A stretch of 64,000 bases of DNA from Dromaius novaehollandiae (taxonomy: Eukaryota > Chordata > Aves > Casuariiformes > Dromaiidae), in assembly GCF_036370855.1 (NCBI RefSeq), contig NC_088101.1, positions 39,230,544-39,294,543 on the forward strand. The letters are read 5' to 3'. The notes under the pieces were generated by a model. It ran no database searches. It saw nothing but the letters and a program-made list of their open reading frames with translations, and was not told the DNA's origin. Positions within the stretch are counted from its first letter, which is position 1. The number at the start of each line of letters is the position of its first letter. Shown piece after piece: positions 25,401-41,344 of the stretch. Both the position numbers and the translations under genes were made by a program.

Positions 25401-28370
25401 TAAGAGGGAAGATTGACCTTTTTATATCTAGTAAGAATAATCTTTCTGGTTTAGATACTAAGCAAAATGCTGATAATTCCTTCCTGATGTATGAGCACAT
25501 AAATAAATTATACAAGAATACTTATTTTGTTACACAGTATATTCATAAATATTAGATCTAAAAAAAAAAATCTCAATTACAGAAAACAACAAAAGCTAGC
25601 TAAGTCTCTTGAGTTTCCCTCTTACGGAGGAAAAAAAAAAAGGTGATCTTGTTTGGATTCTTAAAAGTTCAGTCCAGAAGTTAAATGTGTTTATATAAAT
25701 TGACTGCATAGATTAGAAAGGAAGGCCCGACACTACAGTCAGATTTTTTGGAGGAAGTTTTTAATCTGGTTGGTTAAAAAGTATATATTAAATAAAGCAG
25801 GATTTCTGTCGACTACTTGATAACTGTATGATTACTTGATAACTAAAAAAATCTTGCACCGTTATGGTATTTTTTTTTGAACTTCTTAGTTAGGAACATA
25901 TTTTAAAATAAATCTCTGACAGCTGTACAAGAAAAGTGTTATAAAAAGGATGATCATTTAAATAAAATTCCATTTTGTTTAGATTGGAAACATGAAAGGA
26001 CAAGAATGAGCAAGACTGTTGTGCCATTTTTTAAAAAAACGAATAGTCATATCCTGAAGTGTTGACTGAGCTGTATGCTTACAGATCTCCTTGACTTTAA
26101 AGGTGCCCTTTATTTCATCTCTGCTGTATGATAAGGGCAGTGGTTTCTCCTTTCTTCTCAGCAGGAACTGATTTGATTAGGGAAGCTGAGAACAAGCAAG
26201 TTTCTCATACTTGCATTGTTCCTCTCCTGTAAAAATTAGTAGAAAAGCAAACGGCAGCATCCCTCCGTTTAAAGGAAACTGATGGCAAAGGTCAGTAGTG
26301 TTTGGTGGCAGAGATGGAGTCTCAAAGCTATTGAGCAGTTTCGTGGGAAATGGAGAAAGTTGGAGGAGGAGACAGAGATCTTGCTTCCTGTACATTTCTA
26401 AAGATTTATAGGGAGCTGGATAAAAGGTCCCAGCTTCTGCATTAGGAAACTACATCTATTCCTAAGTTGGGGTTTCAACCCCTCAGGAGGCAAATACACC
26501 TTTTTTCCAAAATTCTTTTTCCACAAAGCCCTCCTGTTATGAATAGAGGTGCTACACTGTTGTAATTAAAGTGAAAACTTCTTTCCAACATGCTGAACTG
26601 GCAGCAGCTACTTTCCTAAAGAAAGCAATTTTATTTATGATGCTAGCAGTAAAATACCTTACAGTAAAAGACTGTAAACAGTCTTTAATCTCATTTACGA
26701 AGTTTTTGCCTAGAGGCAATCTCTAGGATTCCTGTGTGTAATTTAGTCATAGTGAGAAATATTTTTTACTTGTATAACTATCAGTTTTTCAGTAGAAAGG
26801 ATGCCATTTTCTTCAGCTTATTTTTGCCTTTTTTCTCCCCTCTTCCACTCCTATCTGAAGTGCTGATTTAGTTACAAGGTGATTTCAAGGATCTGAAAAT
26901 GCCCAAGCTCTGCATTGTATCCAAACAAGAGAACAATACAAATGATTCCTGGTATTTCCTAGAAATGGCTGGTTTTCAGAGAAATTATTTTCTTGCTCAG
27001 CTAACAACAAAGAAACAAAGATTGCTGAAGCAGTGCTCAACAATAAGTGTAGGTAGGGCTTGGGGGGTGCTACCTTGTATTTGCAGTAGCCAGCTATACC
27101 TATGAAAAATTAGGGCAAAATGCTGCTCCAAGCACAGGACTCTGGAAGTAGGCTGTGGGGTTATCTGCAAAAGAAAGAAACTAACAAAAACAGCATCTAG
27201 TACCTTTTTTTTTTCCTTGAAGGACTAATACACTGCAGGGATAAATGTTTTGTCATCTTCTGAACTTAAAACCTAAGAACAGTTGGCTCCAGTTACTGAT
27301 GTTTCCATGCCCCAACTTACTAAGTTCCCTTCCTTCCTAAGGATGACACAAGAGGAAATTTTGCAGGGCATAGTTGATTGGGGCATCAGGAAGAGTCAAG
27401 AGCGGCCCTGTGTGTTGACCGTTTCAGTAGTGAAAGACGGTTGCAGGGGGAAGGTAGCAAGACAACGTATAACAAGCCTGCTTGGACTGCCTCTTGATTC
27501 ATTTTGGTAATCTTGGTACCTCTGCTTATGCCTAGGTTTTTCAGGAAGACGTATGGAATTAGAGTATAAAACTGCAGAGAAATATGTGTGGCTTTTTCTT
27601 TGTGCATCTTCTCTTGGGAATGGATGCTCAAGAACCAGAATGAAAATAAGGAAAAAGGAAGAAAGTGTGTTCTACTAGCTGCAACAGTGACCTATTTCCT
27701 GTGAGTGGGATTCTGAAAATACTTCAATACTATATAAGAACATTGAGAATAATTATAAAAGGTGCTGTCTTCTTAATTGTAGTGGTTATTGTGCAATATT
27801 TAATCAATATTATATTAGTTAGAATCCACTATCAATTTAGTGTTTCATAGAGGGTTAAGCCATAGACTATTTAATTGCAATTAGTTGCCATTAATATCTT
27901 AACTTTGAGAAGATCCAGCTTGTCTGCAATAAAGCTGTATTTGGAGTGGGGGTAGGGGGAAAGAGGGGTATCATCTACAACTGGGAAATCTGTTAACCAC
28001 AAAGCTTGATTTAATTACGTATTCTCTGATATCTATATTTAGAAGGCTTTGCCCTTTTTAGGAACTAGAGCAAGCCAACCCCATTCAATTATCACACTCA
28101 ACAGGGAAGTGACTAAAAAAGGAAAAAAAGAAAAAAGCCATCAGGTCCTTCAGCTTAGAGAATTGCAGGCGGAGTTCTGCAGTTTGAGAACTAAGAAGGA
28201 AAAGGAGGAAGGTGCATTCTCTGTTCATTGCAAAGAAGGTAGGAAGGAAGGGTGAAAAATGCCTCCTGGAGACATAGTTCATAGCAGATAGATTATCTGT
28301 TCTGTTTTGACAACCTGCCTATTGAGACAAATTCTGTTGAGAGACAACCAAAACCCAGTTTCCTGTGTGG
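13490..28370. other. Intergenic DNA, no gene supported
   Basis: About 15 kb of AT-rich sequence. Frames of up to 132 codons occur (for example 16208-16570 plus and 17232-17630 minus) but show no domain, no codon bias and no splice partners, so I treat them as chance. A 25-A run lies at 22312-22336. An inverted pair of GGAATG/CATTCC half sites lies at 24903-24920. Conserved non-coding elements could be present but cannot be told from one sequence. Confidence 0.65.
22312..22336. repeat. Poly(A) run, 25 A
   Basis: Uninterrupted adenine run in intergenic DNA; no retroposon body recognised next to it. Confidence 0.95.
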
Positions 28371-28377
28371 CAAAGTT

Positions 28378-28475
28378 TGGAATCATAGAAAAAGCTACGA
28401 TGTCATCCAGTCTGACCCCTGCTCAAAACAGCTAACTTCAAAGTTAGATCAGTCTTAAAGGCACGTTTCCTCCTG
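28378..28475 (-). mobile_element. Old CR1 fragment, antisense
   Basis: Begins GGAATCATAGAA (the complement of the CR1 tail) and continues with GTCATCCAGTCTGACCCCTG, CTCAAAACAGCTAACTTC and AAAGTTAGATCAG, blocks found in CR1 3' ends. Divergent and short, so an old copy. Confidence 0.6.
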
Positions 28476-28479
28476 AAGA

Positions 28480-30150
28480 AACTATGTTAAGACAGAAAAA
28501 AATTTTTAAGCCTTGAACTGCTAAAGGCCTTTGAAGTATTTGCTCAGCTTTCCAATTCTTCTTTTGAAATGCTGGATGGTAGCATCTGGGAGAAGTGCCA
28601 GGCTGATTGCATCAGATTCATTGTGACTTTGTTGCCAGCAGGTTTTCCAAGGTTCTTGCTGGGCACCTCTCCTCCTCAGATTTTATTTTTGACGTTTCCT
28701 CCCTGCCTTTTCAGCTGGTTCCAAACTCATTTAGGAGAGGAGTACCAAGACAATAAAATCCCTGAGGTTGGTACATGGAAGTGCCTTAGAGCTTGGGAAG
28801 TCTTCAGTTACTGTGCAGGGCAAATACAGAGGGTAGGTATTGTCAGGTAAACAGGTTAGTTGTGGTATCTGATTGAGAAACTACTAGGAAATCCAAGAAG
28901 TTCTCCTCAGCAGATACGTAGTTTCAAGAGCTATGAGGTACCTTATTTGTGCAAGTGAGATTTTAAAGTTAACTCTCTGCTGCAGGGAATCCTAATTAAT
29001 AATGTGCCAACAAAGCAGAATAATTGAGACGAGGCTCTTGCAGCTCTGCAGCCTGGAGAAGGAGACTGCAGCTTGTCGTGGTGGGGGTCGCTTTACCCTG
29101 CCATTCAGGAGAAAACATGAAGATTTCTTGTCTTCAAGCCTGATTACCTAGAGGTAGTGGGCAGGAGGTCTGCTCTTGTCTGATTGAGTTCTCAGTCCGA
29201 TAGTGTGAGTTACTGATGGAATCCAGTTGCTTTAGGCATGCAGATGAAATTCCAGGCTGGCGTGAAAGAAATTGATGAAGTAATCAGAACCGTGCCTGCT
29301 GCTCTGGTTTCATTTGTAAAATATAACAGATGGTGTTTGTGTGGCTGACAACTGCCCCTTCCCAAGTGCAAGATTTTTATTACCTTGGACATGTTGTAAC
29401 TCATGAGTTATAACAGATTCAGAAGCCCCAACCAGCTCATGCCCCAGCCTCAGACCTGTGCGGCAGGCAAGCAGCTGTAACGCTGCAAAAGGATGGAGCC
29501 AGGATCTGCCACCATGCCCAAGGCTGCCCATGCTTCTGGGCTGGTACACCAGTTGTGAGGCAGCCTGTTAGTTTAATCTGTGATCTGCTGAGCACCTGTG
29601 CTCATCATGCAAGCAGCCGGAGCGGGCCGTGGCCTATGCTGCAGCTGGTGTTAGCGTGTTGTGTACGTAGTGATGGAAGGCAGACGCGCCAGGCTGCAGC
29701 CTAGCATTACAGGCTCTTCCCACCATGTAACTGGTTGTGCTTGTCTTATGCCCTTGGCATGTGACTCAAGTTGATGAGTGAAAGAATGTGAAAGCAGGAA
29801 CAAGTAATTGGAGAGCCAAACTTGGAGTGCTTTGAGCGCGTGTTTGGACATTTCTGTTACAAAGCAAACTACTAAGAAAGACAGCCTGAACATCTCACAG
29901 TATTAATTATTGTGCTTGCAACACTTTAATCTAAAAGGATTTCCTGTGTCTGGGATGTAGGAATCATATGATGTCAACACTTAGTTACAAATTACTCTTC
30001 ATAATCATGACAAAACTTGTAAAAAAAACAAACCCAGAACATAATTATATCTGAACTAAGTATGTAGAATACATATGGCAGTATTTGTCCATGTCTGTAA
30101 GAAGCATGACGTAACACCCTGGAAAGTATGAGCTACAATTTAAGTTGATT
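28480..30150. other. Intergenic DNA, no gene supported
   Basis: Mixed-composition DNA with a moderately GC-rich patch at about 29.0-29.7 kb. That patch carries the phrase CTGCAGCCTGGAGAAGG, faintly like CR1, but too short to call. Confidence 0.6.
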
Positions 30151-30154
30151 AATC

Positions 30155-30440
30155 ATGATGAAGCTGGAGGGGGTCAGTATGATTATCCAACCTGACCTCC
30201 TGTATAACTCAAACCACAAGTCATCTTTGAATGAATTCCCATTTGAGCCAAACTTACCATTAGGAAAAAAATACCCGTATCAATTTAGACATGCCTGGGG
30301 GCAGGGAAGGGGAAGAGGTATTGGCAGTCTGTAAGTTATTCCAAAGTCTAATTATGCTTGTTTCTTTTAAATGGCTTATTTCTAATAGGCATTCACATAT
30401 TGTGAATTTACAGTGGTAGATCTCATGTAGTCTATCAACC
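30155..30440 (-). mobile_element. Probable ancient CR1-like LINE fragment, antisense
   Basis: TATCCAACCTGACCTCCTGT followed some way on by GTTATTCCAAAGTCTAATTA resembles the antisense 3' region of old amniote CR1 copies, where a CATCTAGTCC... block precedes a TTATTCCAGTGCTTAA block. Divergence is high, so edges and family are uncertain. Confidence 0.4.
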
Positions 30441-31185
30441 AAAGATAAGACAGCCTTTTATGATCACGTTTCCCTTCCCCATGTAGGTACTTAGTGACAC
30501 AGTTTTATTTCCTCTTTGTGAAGCTTTGTAAAGGGTTTGTAGAATTCCTAAGTATGAGGGTGTTTGTTTGTAAAACTTCTCCACATTTTTTTCATCGTCT
30601 TCAATTCATTCTTTTGTCACGGGTGCTGAATTCTAGCAGTAGCCACGGTGGTGCCCAGCATGGGGGTAATGCAGCCCTTCACCTCCCAGAACTCCTGCTG
30701 GATGGGCTGCGACGACAGTGACTCACATCACTTTAGCACAGTAACTCGCCTGAATCTTTCTCCTGAACCGCCCTGTTTAGGTAGCTGACAGCTGAGCCCT
30801 CCCTTCTTACAGGGCGCGCAGGACAGACATGTGGAAAGAGGCTGTGTCTTGTCCCAGCAGGGCTTCGTGGTGGATGTCACGCTGCCTTCAGATCCAAAGA
30901 CAGTGGTGCTGGCGCGCGGGAGGAAGCCAAGCTGCGGTTAGCAAGCCGCACGTCCTGGTACGGGGCTGCCTGGTCCTGCGCTGCCCTTTCCACACAAGAA
31001 GGGCAACGTTGAGCGGCGCCTGGTGTCTTTGTGTTCGGCATATACTGTGTTTCTGTGGTCCCCGGAGAAAACTGGGATTCTTACTGTTTCCCCTAAAGAA
31101 AGGCCAATCCCAAGGTTTCCTGAGGTAGTCTGGTCTCGGGGGTTCACCCGACTATGAGATCCTCCGCTTTCCTTTTTCACGTAAC

Positions 31186-31236
31186 ATTTTATTTTATTTT
31201 ATTTTATTTTTAATTTTATTTATTTATTTATTTATT
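31186..31236. repeat. (ATTTT)n / (ATTT)n microsatellite
   Basis: Five ATTTT units then a stretch of ATTT units, ending about 160 bp before the RPS3A promoter elements; a sharp border between AT repeat and CpG-rich DNA. Confidence 0.95.
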
Positions 31237-31394
31237 GGGCTCTGGAAGGAGCTGGGCTCCGCCGAAGAGCTCGGCAGCTCCTTCTGCCTTGGGGCTGCGG
31301 AGCGCTGCCGTGCCGGAGCCGAGAAGCGCGGGACCGCGCTCCGAGTGAGTTTTTGGGGCGTTTCTGCGGCCTCGCACCCGCAGGGCGCGCTGTG

Positions 31395-31500
31395 CTCTCG
31401 CGAGAGGCGCCCCGTTCTCGCGAGATCGCCGCCGCTGGAGCTCTCGCGCGAGCGGCGGTCTCGTATAATCTCGCGCGAGGAGCGGCTTCCGCCTTTTCCG
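31395..31500 (+). promoter_or_regulatory. RPS3A: RPS3A core promoter with TCTCGCGAGA elements and TOP start
   Basis: Two perfect TCTCGCGAGA palindromes (31396-31405 and 31416-31425) lie exactly 20 bp apart, and two near copies with an extra CG occur at about 31442 and 31470. TATAAT at 31464-31469 is placed about 28 bp before a pyrimidine tract, GCCTTTTCCG at 31491-31500, which is the expected TOP-type start of a ribosomal protein mRNA (C near 31492-31493). The resulting 5' UTR is only about 24 nt. TOP tracts make translation follow mTORC1 and LARP1 control; that is family knowledge. Confidence 0.8.
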
Positions 31501-31516
31501 TCGGCGGGGCGGCACC

Positions 31517-35573
<4,057 letters not shown>

Positions 35574-35591
35574 AACTAAAAATGGCTCAAA

Positions 35592-35597
35592 AATAAA
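35592..35597 (+). terminator. RPS3A: RPS3A poly(A) signal AATAAA
   Basis: AATAAA 19 nt after the stop codon, so the 3' UTR is very short, as is usual for ribosomal protein genes; cleavage is expected near 35610-35615, followed by a TGTTTGGTTG downstream element. Confidence 0.93.
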
Positions 35598-36658
35598 GTT
35601 TTATTATACAGAACTAGTGTTTGGTTGCCTGTATTGCTACTAGACAACTTTGCTACTGGACATGAATGGGTATTTAGTAAGGTAAAATTACTACTTTGAT
35701 TTGGAAGGGGAGGGGGAGAATCCTTAATTGACTTGGACAGCTGTTTTTTGTGATTGGTGTTGCAAGATAGGTGGAACTGTGTTGCTTGTTCTTTCTTGAA
35801 AGGTGCTGTTGGAAAGTACAATACTGAGGTTTCTGCATGTATTTTTTTCTAATTGCTTGTTCCTCACAAAAAGAACATTCTTATGGATATGTGTAGAAGT
35901 TGTAGCTTCAGTTATATTGGCGGTTCAAGGTGCTTCAAAAGCTAATCTGTAATTAGGATGCTGAAAAGGGAAAGGTATTCTCATTTCAGAATTTTCTGTT
36001 ATAAGGGGTTCTTAAGGCTTTATCAGACTGTTCTTGAGAGTTACATGTGTTTAAGCTTTTGGGTAATTATTTGATGTGACCTCTTTTATTGTATAGATTT
36101 GGTCTCTGACACTGAAAAATGTTAATAGGTTTTTAAGTTGTAATTTTCATTATAGAAGCAGTAATAAGAGTTTTGAGCAATGTTGAAATGTAGAATATGC
36201 TTGAGAATAGGTTTGTGTGTGTGGCTTGCTAAAACTCCCAGAATTGAGAGGTAATCATAATCGCGATTGAAAGGCAGTGCTCTCCATCTTGAAAATATAG
36301 CACTGAAAAGTCGTTAAGCAAATCAGTAAAGAGCACTGTTGCATTGTCTGGGTTTAAGATGGCTCTTCTCATTTTTGCTTGCTGATTGGCTTATGCAAGC
36401 TTAAAAATTGGAGAGTCTGTTTTTCTGGATAGAACAACGTGTTGCACCGTCAGTATGTTCTGTCCAAAATTAATACAGGATCAAACCTAAGCTTTTTGCT
36501 GTTAAACTTGTAAGTTTGTGATTTTGAAACTGAGAGCAAAATGGTACTCACTGACCTGTTTTGGGAGGTCTTTTAGAGAATAGTTGTGGTTCTTACTGTT
36601 AGCTGTGAAATCCCTTGGGAAAAGACATAAAGTAAGGAAAAGTTACAGTATTGTGGGG

Positions 36659-36687
36659 TTTTTTTTTTTGTTTTTTTTTTTTTTTTT
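36659..36687. repeat. T-rich run with one G
   Basis: Homopolymer T tract, 11 T, G, 17 T. Confidence 0.9.
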
Positions 36688-38152
36688 AAAGATATTAGGG
36701 GAAAAAAGTAGATTGAGGGACACTACAGATACAGGCTGTACTTTCAAGAATTTTTGCCTTTTCGTAGTGATAGATGTAGACAGTCATAGATAATTCTGTT
36801 TTGGAACAAAGAACACTGCAAAATCAAAAGCATGTGCTGTAATCGGTTATTTAGAGACTTGTAGGTGATTTCATGTAGTAATTCCAAATTACTATTTTAA
36901 TAGGAATCCAAATCGGGTTTTGGCCAATGATGCTTTTGGTTTAAGGTATAAAATGCCATATTGACTCAAGGTAAGTCTTTCTGGGGCAAAGAATGTCTCT
37001 TTCTGCCTCTTCAAATAGTGCACATTTTTAGTCAAAAAGTTGGGAAGCAGGCACAGATACAATACTGGTAGACACTGTGTCATTTCGGCATTCAGCCGGC
37101 GCTGCATTCCTGCACTTCGCAGGGCTGCGGAGGAGTGAATGAGGGAGATGGATACCTCCAGGCTGGGGAAGTGACTCGGTGAGTGCGCGTGGCACCCCCG
37201 CAACAACAGGAGCATGGGACTGGGAAGGCTCACAGTGAAGGGCACAGCCACAATGTTATTTCTGTACTCAGAGACATAATACTTGCTCCCACAACCCTTA
37301 CGTTTCATTGTAAAAATGATTTAAATAGGTTGTTCAATAGGGATTATAATCAGGATGTCACATACTAATGTAAACAGTTACTGTAGATTGCATTTCACAT
37401 AGTTGTATCTCCACAGTTTCATTCTACTCAACTGTGGCAAATCCTATTCATTCTGCTATTCTGTGCAACATTCTGCATTGAATTTTGTGTTTGTCATATC
37501 AGTGAGTGAGCGCGATACTCCAGTGAGTCTGAATACAAGCTTTTAAGAGGAAGAATTGAATTTTTTAATTGCCATCTTCTCTTTTGCTGTAAAGGAGTGT
37601 CCAAATGTGACATCTGGGATGTTTTATTATGAGGTAAGTTTATAGTCAAAACTATGTTTTAAATGAGGCAGGACTCTTTTTAAATGGTAAATCACCTTAT
37701 GGGAGAATTATGAAACTCGGTGAACTGATTTGTTAATTCATCTTAATCTTACAAATCACTGCTCTGATCTGAATATGAATACCAAAATTAGCAAGATACT
37801 AAGTTCCATACCATAGATTTGTCAGGGATTAAGCGCTCTAAATGCTGTTGCTGGCAAGTTCCCAGTACAGAATGTGTTAGGCAGTGAACACATCCACCAA
37901 AAATCTTGTAAGATCTTGAAAGTGATAGGATGTTTACTTCTGCCTCCACTTTTTTGTTCCTATTTTTCTGAGTATAGAAATATCTTTGTTATGTAGCTAA
38001 GTTCTAAATCAGTTAACGGGTTAAAGAAAATTTCCACTTGCAGATTTTTAAGTGAGGAACCTCACTATTTCAGGTCTGAGGATTGTCACTAATAGTTCTG
38101 GATGAGTTATTACTATAGTATCTGCAAGATCTATATACTAAGCAGAATATAC

Positions 38153-38172
38153 AAATGCCTATATAGGCATTT
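38153..38172. promoter_or_regulatory. Perfect 20-bp palindrome holding a CArG box
   Basis: The left arm AAATGCCTAT is exactly mirrored by ATAGGCATTT. The centre reads CCTATATAGG (38158-38167), a full match to the SRF site CC(A/T)6GG. It lies between the 3' ends of RPS3A and SH3D19, so any target gene is unknown. Confidence 0.5.
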
Positions 38173-38499
38173 TATTGCTAAATCATTTCCAAGCTCATTT
38201 CGCGGACGTATTTTTTTGTCGTTACTTTTTCCTTCTGTTTGTTGGTGTGAGGAGTATATCTTGCAGAAAGTGCAAGAGCATTTTGGAAAATAACAAGAAC
38301 ATATTCTTAAGTTTGACTTCAAAAATTGTTCTGCTGTTTCATGCTGTGGGTGGGGTTTTTTTGTTTGTTTTTTGTGTTTAAACAGTAAGCTATTTGCTAG
38401 CATTGCCATATAGGAGCTTTAGGTAAATGGTATGCTTTATAAAATAATTGCAAATGGAGAAAAGTAAGCAGAAGGAAAACTTTGTGCATTTTCTGTATT

Positions 38500-38501
<2 letters not shown>

Positions 38502-38533
<32 letters not shown>
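38502..38533. repeat. Poly(T) run, 32 T
   Basis: Uninterrupted thymine run in intergenic DNA. Confidence 0.95.
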
Positions 38534-38538
<5 letters not shown>

Positions 38539-39684
38539 AAAAAGACAGAAAATCATGGCTTGTGAATAGCAGCAATCGGCAGAGCACGTTTAAGGTACGC
38601 TTAGAATTGCTAATCACTTCTGTTTGTTACCACTTGGGCTTGGCCTGTGGTTTAGTCACAGTGCGAGCGGAGTATTAACTTCCTGTGTGATGCCAGGTGG
38701 TTGCAGGTAGCAAATGTTTTGGATTCTGCAGGGGGCAAGTGAAACACACCTGAAACTGAAGGCTTGATTAAGCTGTGTTAGAGTTGTCAGGAGCCTTTGG
38801 GGGGTTTTGGACTACTCATGAAAGGATGCAATACTGTACTATATTAATTTTTTTTAGCTCTTTCGTTAAAAATCTAAGCAGAATAAAACCATCATGCCAA
38901 GTGGAGACCTCAGCTCTCCACAATATACAACGATAAAAATGCAGTCATGACTTAATTATATTTAAAAAAAAATTTACTGGTTAATTACATCTTTAATTTA
39001 CAGTGGTACCATAACAAACTTAGTGGACTTGTAAAAGTTTACTTAACACACTGATATTTGTACACAAAACAAAGTCTTCCTCCTAAAGGTATTTCCAGAG
39101 GATGGGTCAAACAAGAGAAGCCTTGAGTGTATCAAAACCATTCTCTATCCTACTAATGTGTCAGGCCCTAGCTGAATTTCAAGGTTACATCTGAGATTTG
39201 CTACTATGCTGCAGGTATGATTTGTGACCTCATTCCTACTTTGGTACAAATTATGTACTGTATACTTTCTGTAAAAGCCAAGCAGTTAATTTCCTTCATT
39301 TTTAACAAAAAAAATTGATTTTAGCTGACTGCAGTAATGCACACAGCCTTCAGATGGCACTCCTTGCTCTGAATGTCAGGCTTTGCTGCTCTTCTAGCCC
39401 TACATAGTAAGGAGGAGAGGATTAAAGTAAAGCAGAGTGGGTTTATCTACTGACAGGCACAGACTTTAAACACCGAACGTAAGTTACAAAAACAACTGAT
39501 CAATGTACAATTATAAAAATAGGGGGAGAGGAAATTGAAAAAATATAAAAATTTAATTCTACTTTAAGACTTGTATCAAAATTTTAGAAAACTGCCAGAC
39601 AAAAAATAAGTAAACATCATACACTTAATCCTCACCTACCTCCACAATGATTACGTGTATCTTTGGAGGACTTGGGTATTCTGT

Positions 39685-39703
39685 TTTATTTATTTATTTT
39701 ATT
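39685..39703 (-). terminator. SH3D19: Candidate SH3D19 poly(A) signals (AATAAA cluster, minus strand)
   Basis: Four overlapping AATAAA hexamers on the minus strand, the first such motifs I see after the SH3D19 stop. A G/T-rich stretch, ATTGTGGAGGTAGGTGAGG, follows on the minus strand at about 39649-39631, as expected past a cleavage site. The A/T repeat nature of the cluster leaves room for doubt. Confidence 0.4.
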
Positions 39704-41332
39704 TTGTTCTCCCCTTCCTGTGCTTACAAGAGGTTCATGAAGTGCCCTGGCAGGGGTCATGGAGAAGCAGCATGTTTTAATAGAGTGATCCACTGAAAGT
39801 TTGTGGCTGAGAAGGCTTGCAGCAGTCAGAAACCTCTCTCTCTCTGCTTCCTCAGAGTCCTACAGAAGGAAATAGATGTTATCTCTGAATAAACAATAAG
39901 AATCTTTGGCCTTTCCTGGCAGGAGAGCTTGCGGAGTGGGAAGCGTTGTCCTCAGACGTGGTTTGTGTTAGTCTGATTCCACAGGAGCTCAGGACGGGCT
40001 CGGCGGTAAGGTAAAACTGAGTAACAGCTGTATAAATTGTCTTGTTTCCATCTTTGTGGAATAGCACAGGGTTTATAATTCTGTTTTCCTAATGTTAATC
40101 CCCTTAAAGAGTAAAAATCCAATTCTCAGCTTGCTAAAGCTGTGTGTGATCTTCATCCCCCAGATGCGGTAGCAAGTACTGATGCAGAATAAACATGTAA
40201 TGCTCTTTCATGAAACTTCGAGAGAAGCTGCGGTGGTAAACCGGAGCGCTAATGACCGCGTCTGCATTTGCAAGCACTGTGGTACCGCAGCGCCCCTCGG
40301 GAGCAGAGCGGTGCTGAGGGTGTCCGGGCTGCACGCACTTCAGCGGGGGGTGGCAGCAGGTGAGCTCCGGCCTGCGCGCGCGATGCTGCACACCCATTCC
40401 CTGCTGGGGAGACTTTCGGGGGAGTTTTGGCTGAAAGCTTGCGCCTGCTGCCATGGGAACAACAGTGCGCTGAGTGGGGAGGGCTGCCCTCAAGGTCCGG
40501 CTCGCTTACCTGCAGCTAAACGCTAATTTAGACGCAGCCCAGCCTACTGTAGCTGTATGTCTTCGTTGCCGTACCTGGATCTCCCATCGATAAACCTTTA
40601 AGCAGATACGTGACTAAATCAAACTCTCCCAAGGTCAGTCATGATGATGCGAGTTTCCACCATCTCCACTTGCACTCAGCTACTGGCCCTTTTGGCCGCC
40701 TGAACTTTCCAGGCCTGCAAATAAGCATTTGTAAGCAGTGGTCCTTGGGAAAGGCGTCACCTCCCTCGCTGAAGTAAGAACTCATGCTTAACAACTTATG
40801 TTTCCTTTCTTACATGGTACAAAAGCAATGGATGGAATACTGTCAATGCTGAAAGAGCCAACCACAGCATAATTTTGTTTTATATTTCAGTCTGGTAAGT
40901 TAGCTATTAATCAAGATACGTTTAAACTAGTTTGTCAGGGGCCAAGTGTCATGAGAAGTAGTTTACTTCTCGAAGTTCTTATAATCTGAAGCTACCTCAA
41001 TCATGTTTGTTTTAGTTTATGTACTTCAAATTGCACTGCCTTTTACTAAATTATTTTGTTACAGCTTCTTGAAGTAACTTCTCCCCAGCTGCTTGTTTTT
41101 TTTCCTTCCCTTAAGGCCTTGATAAACCATTTATAATGATACTCAGTATAGCAGTATGTGGTAACAAAGTGAAAATGAATCCCTGTGGCTGCTGAAAGCT
41201 AAAACTGAGGCTGTTTCATATCCTTCACGTCAAGGATAGGAATAGCATTACTGAAGTATGTTCCAGTGCTGGAGAGTGACAAATGAAACGCAGAGCGAGT
41301 GAGGACTGGCTTTCCCTGGACGTACAGGAGGA

Positions 41333-41344
41333 GGGGGGGGGGGG
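41333..41344. repeat. G run, 12 G
   Basis: Homopolymer of guanine; C on the predicted SH3D19 transcript. Confidence 0.95.

Larger units (their letters stand above)
35615..39680. other. Intergenic DNA between the RPS3A and SH3D19 3' ends
   Basis: AT-rich, no gene supported. It has T runs at 36659-36687 (one G inside) and 38502-38533, and a CArG-box palindrome at 38153-38172. Short open frames lack any recognisable domain. Confidence 0.65.

Noticed and set aside
36892-37308. 138-codon minus-strand frame between RPS3A and SH3D19
   Set aside because: No domain, no conserved motif and no link to SH3D19 splice phases.
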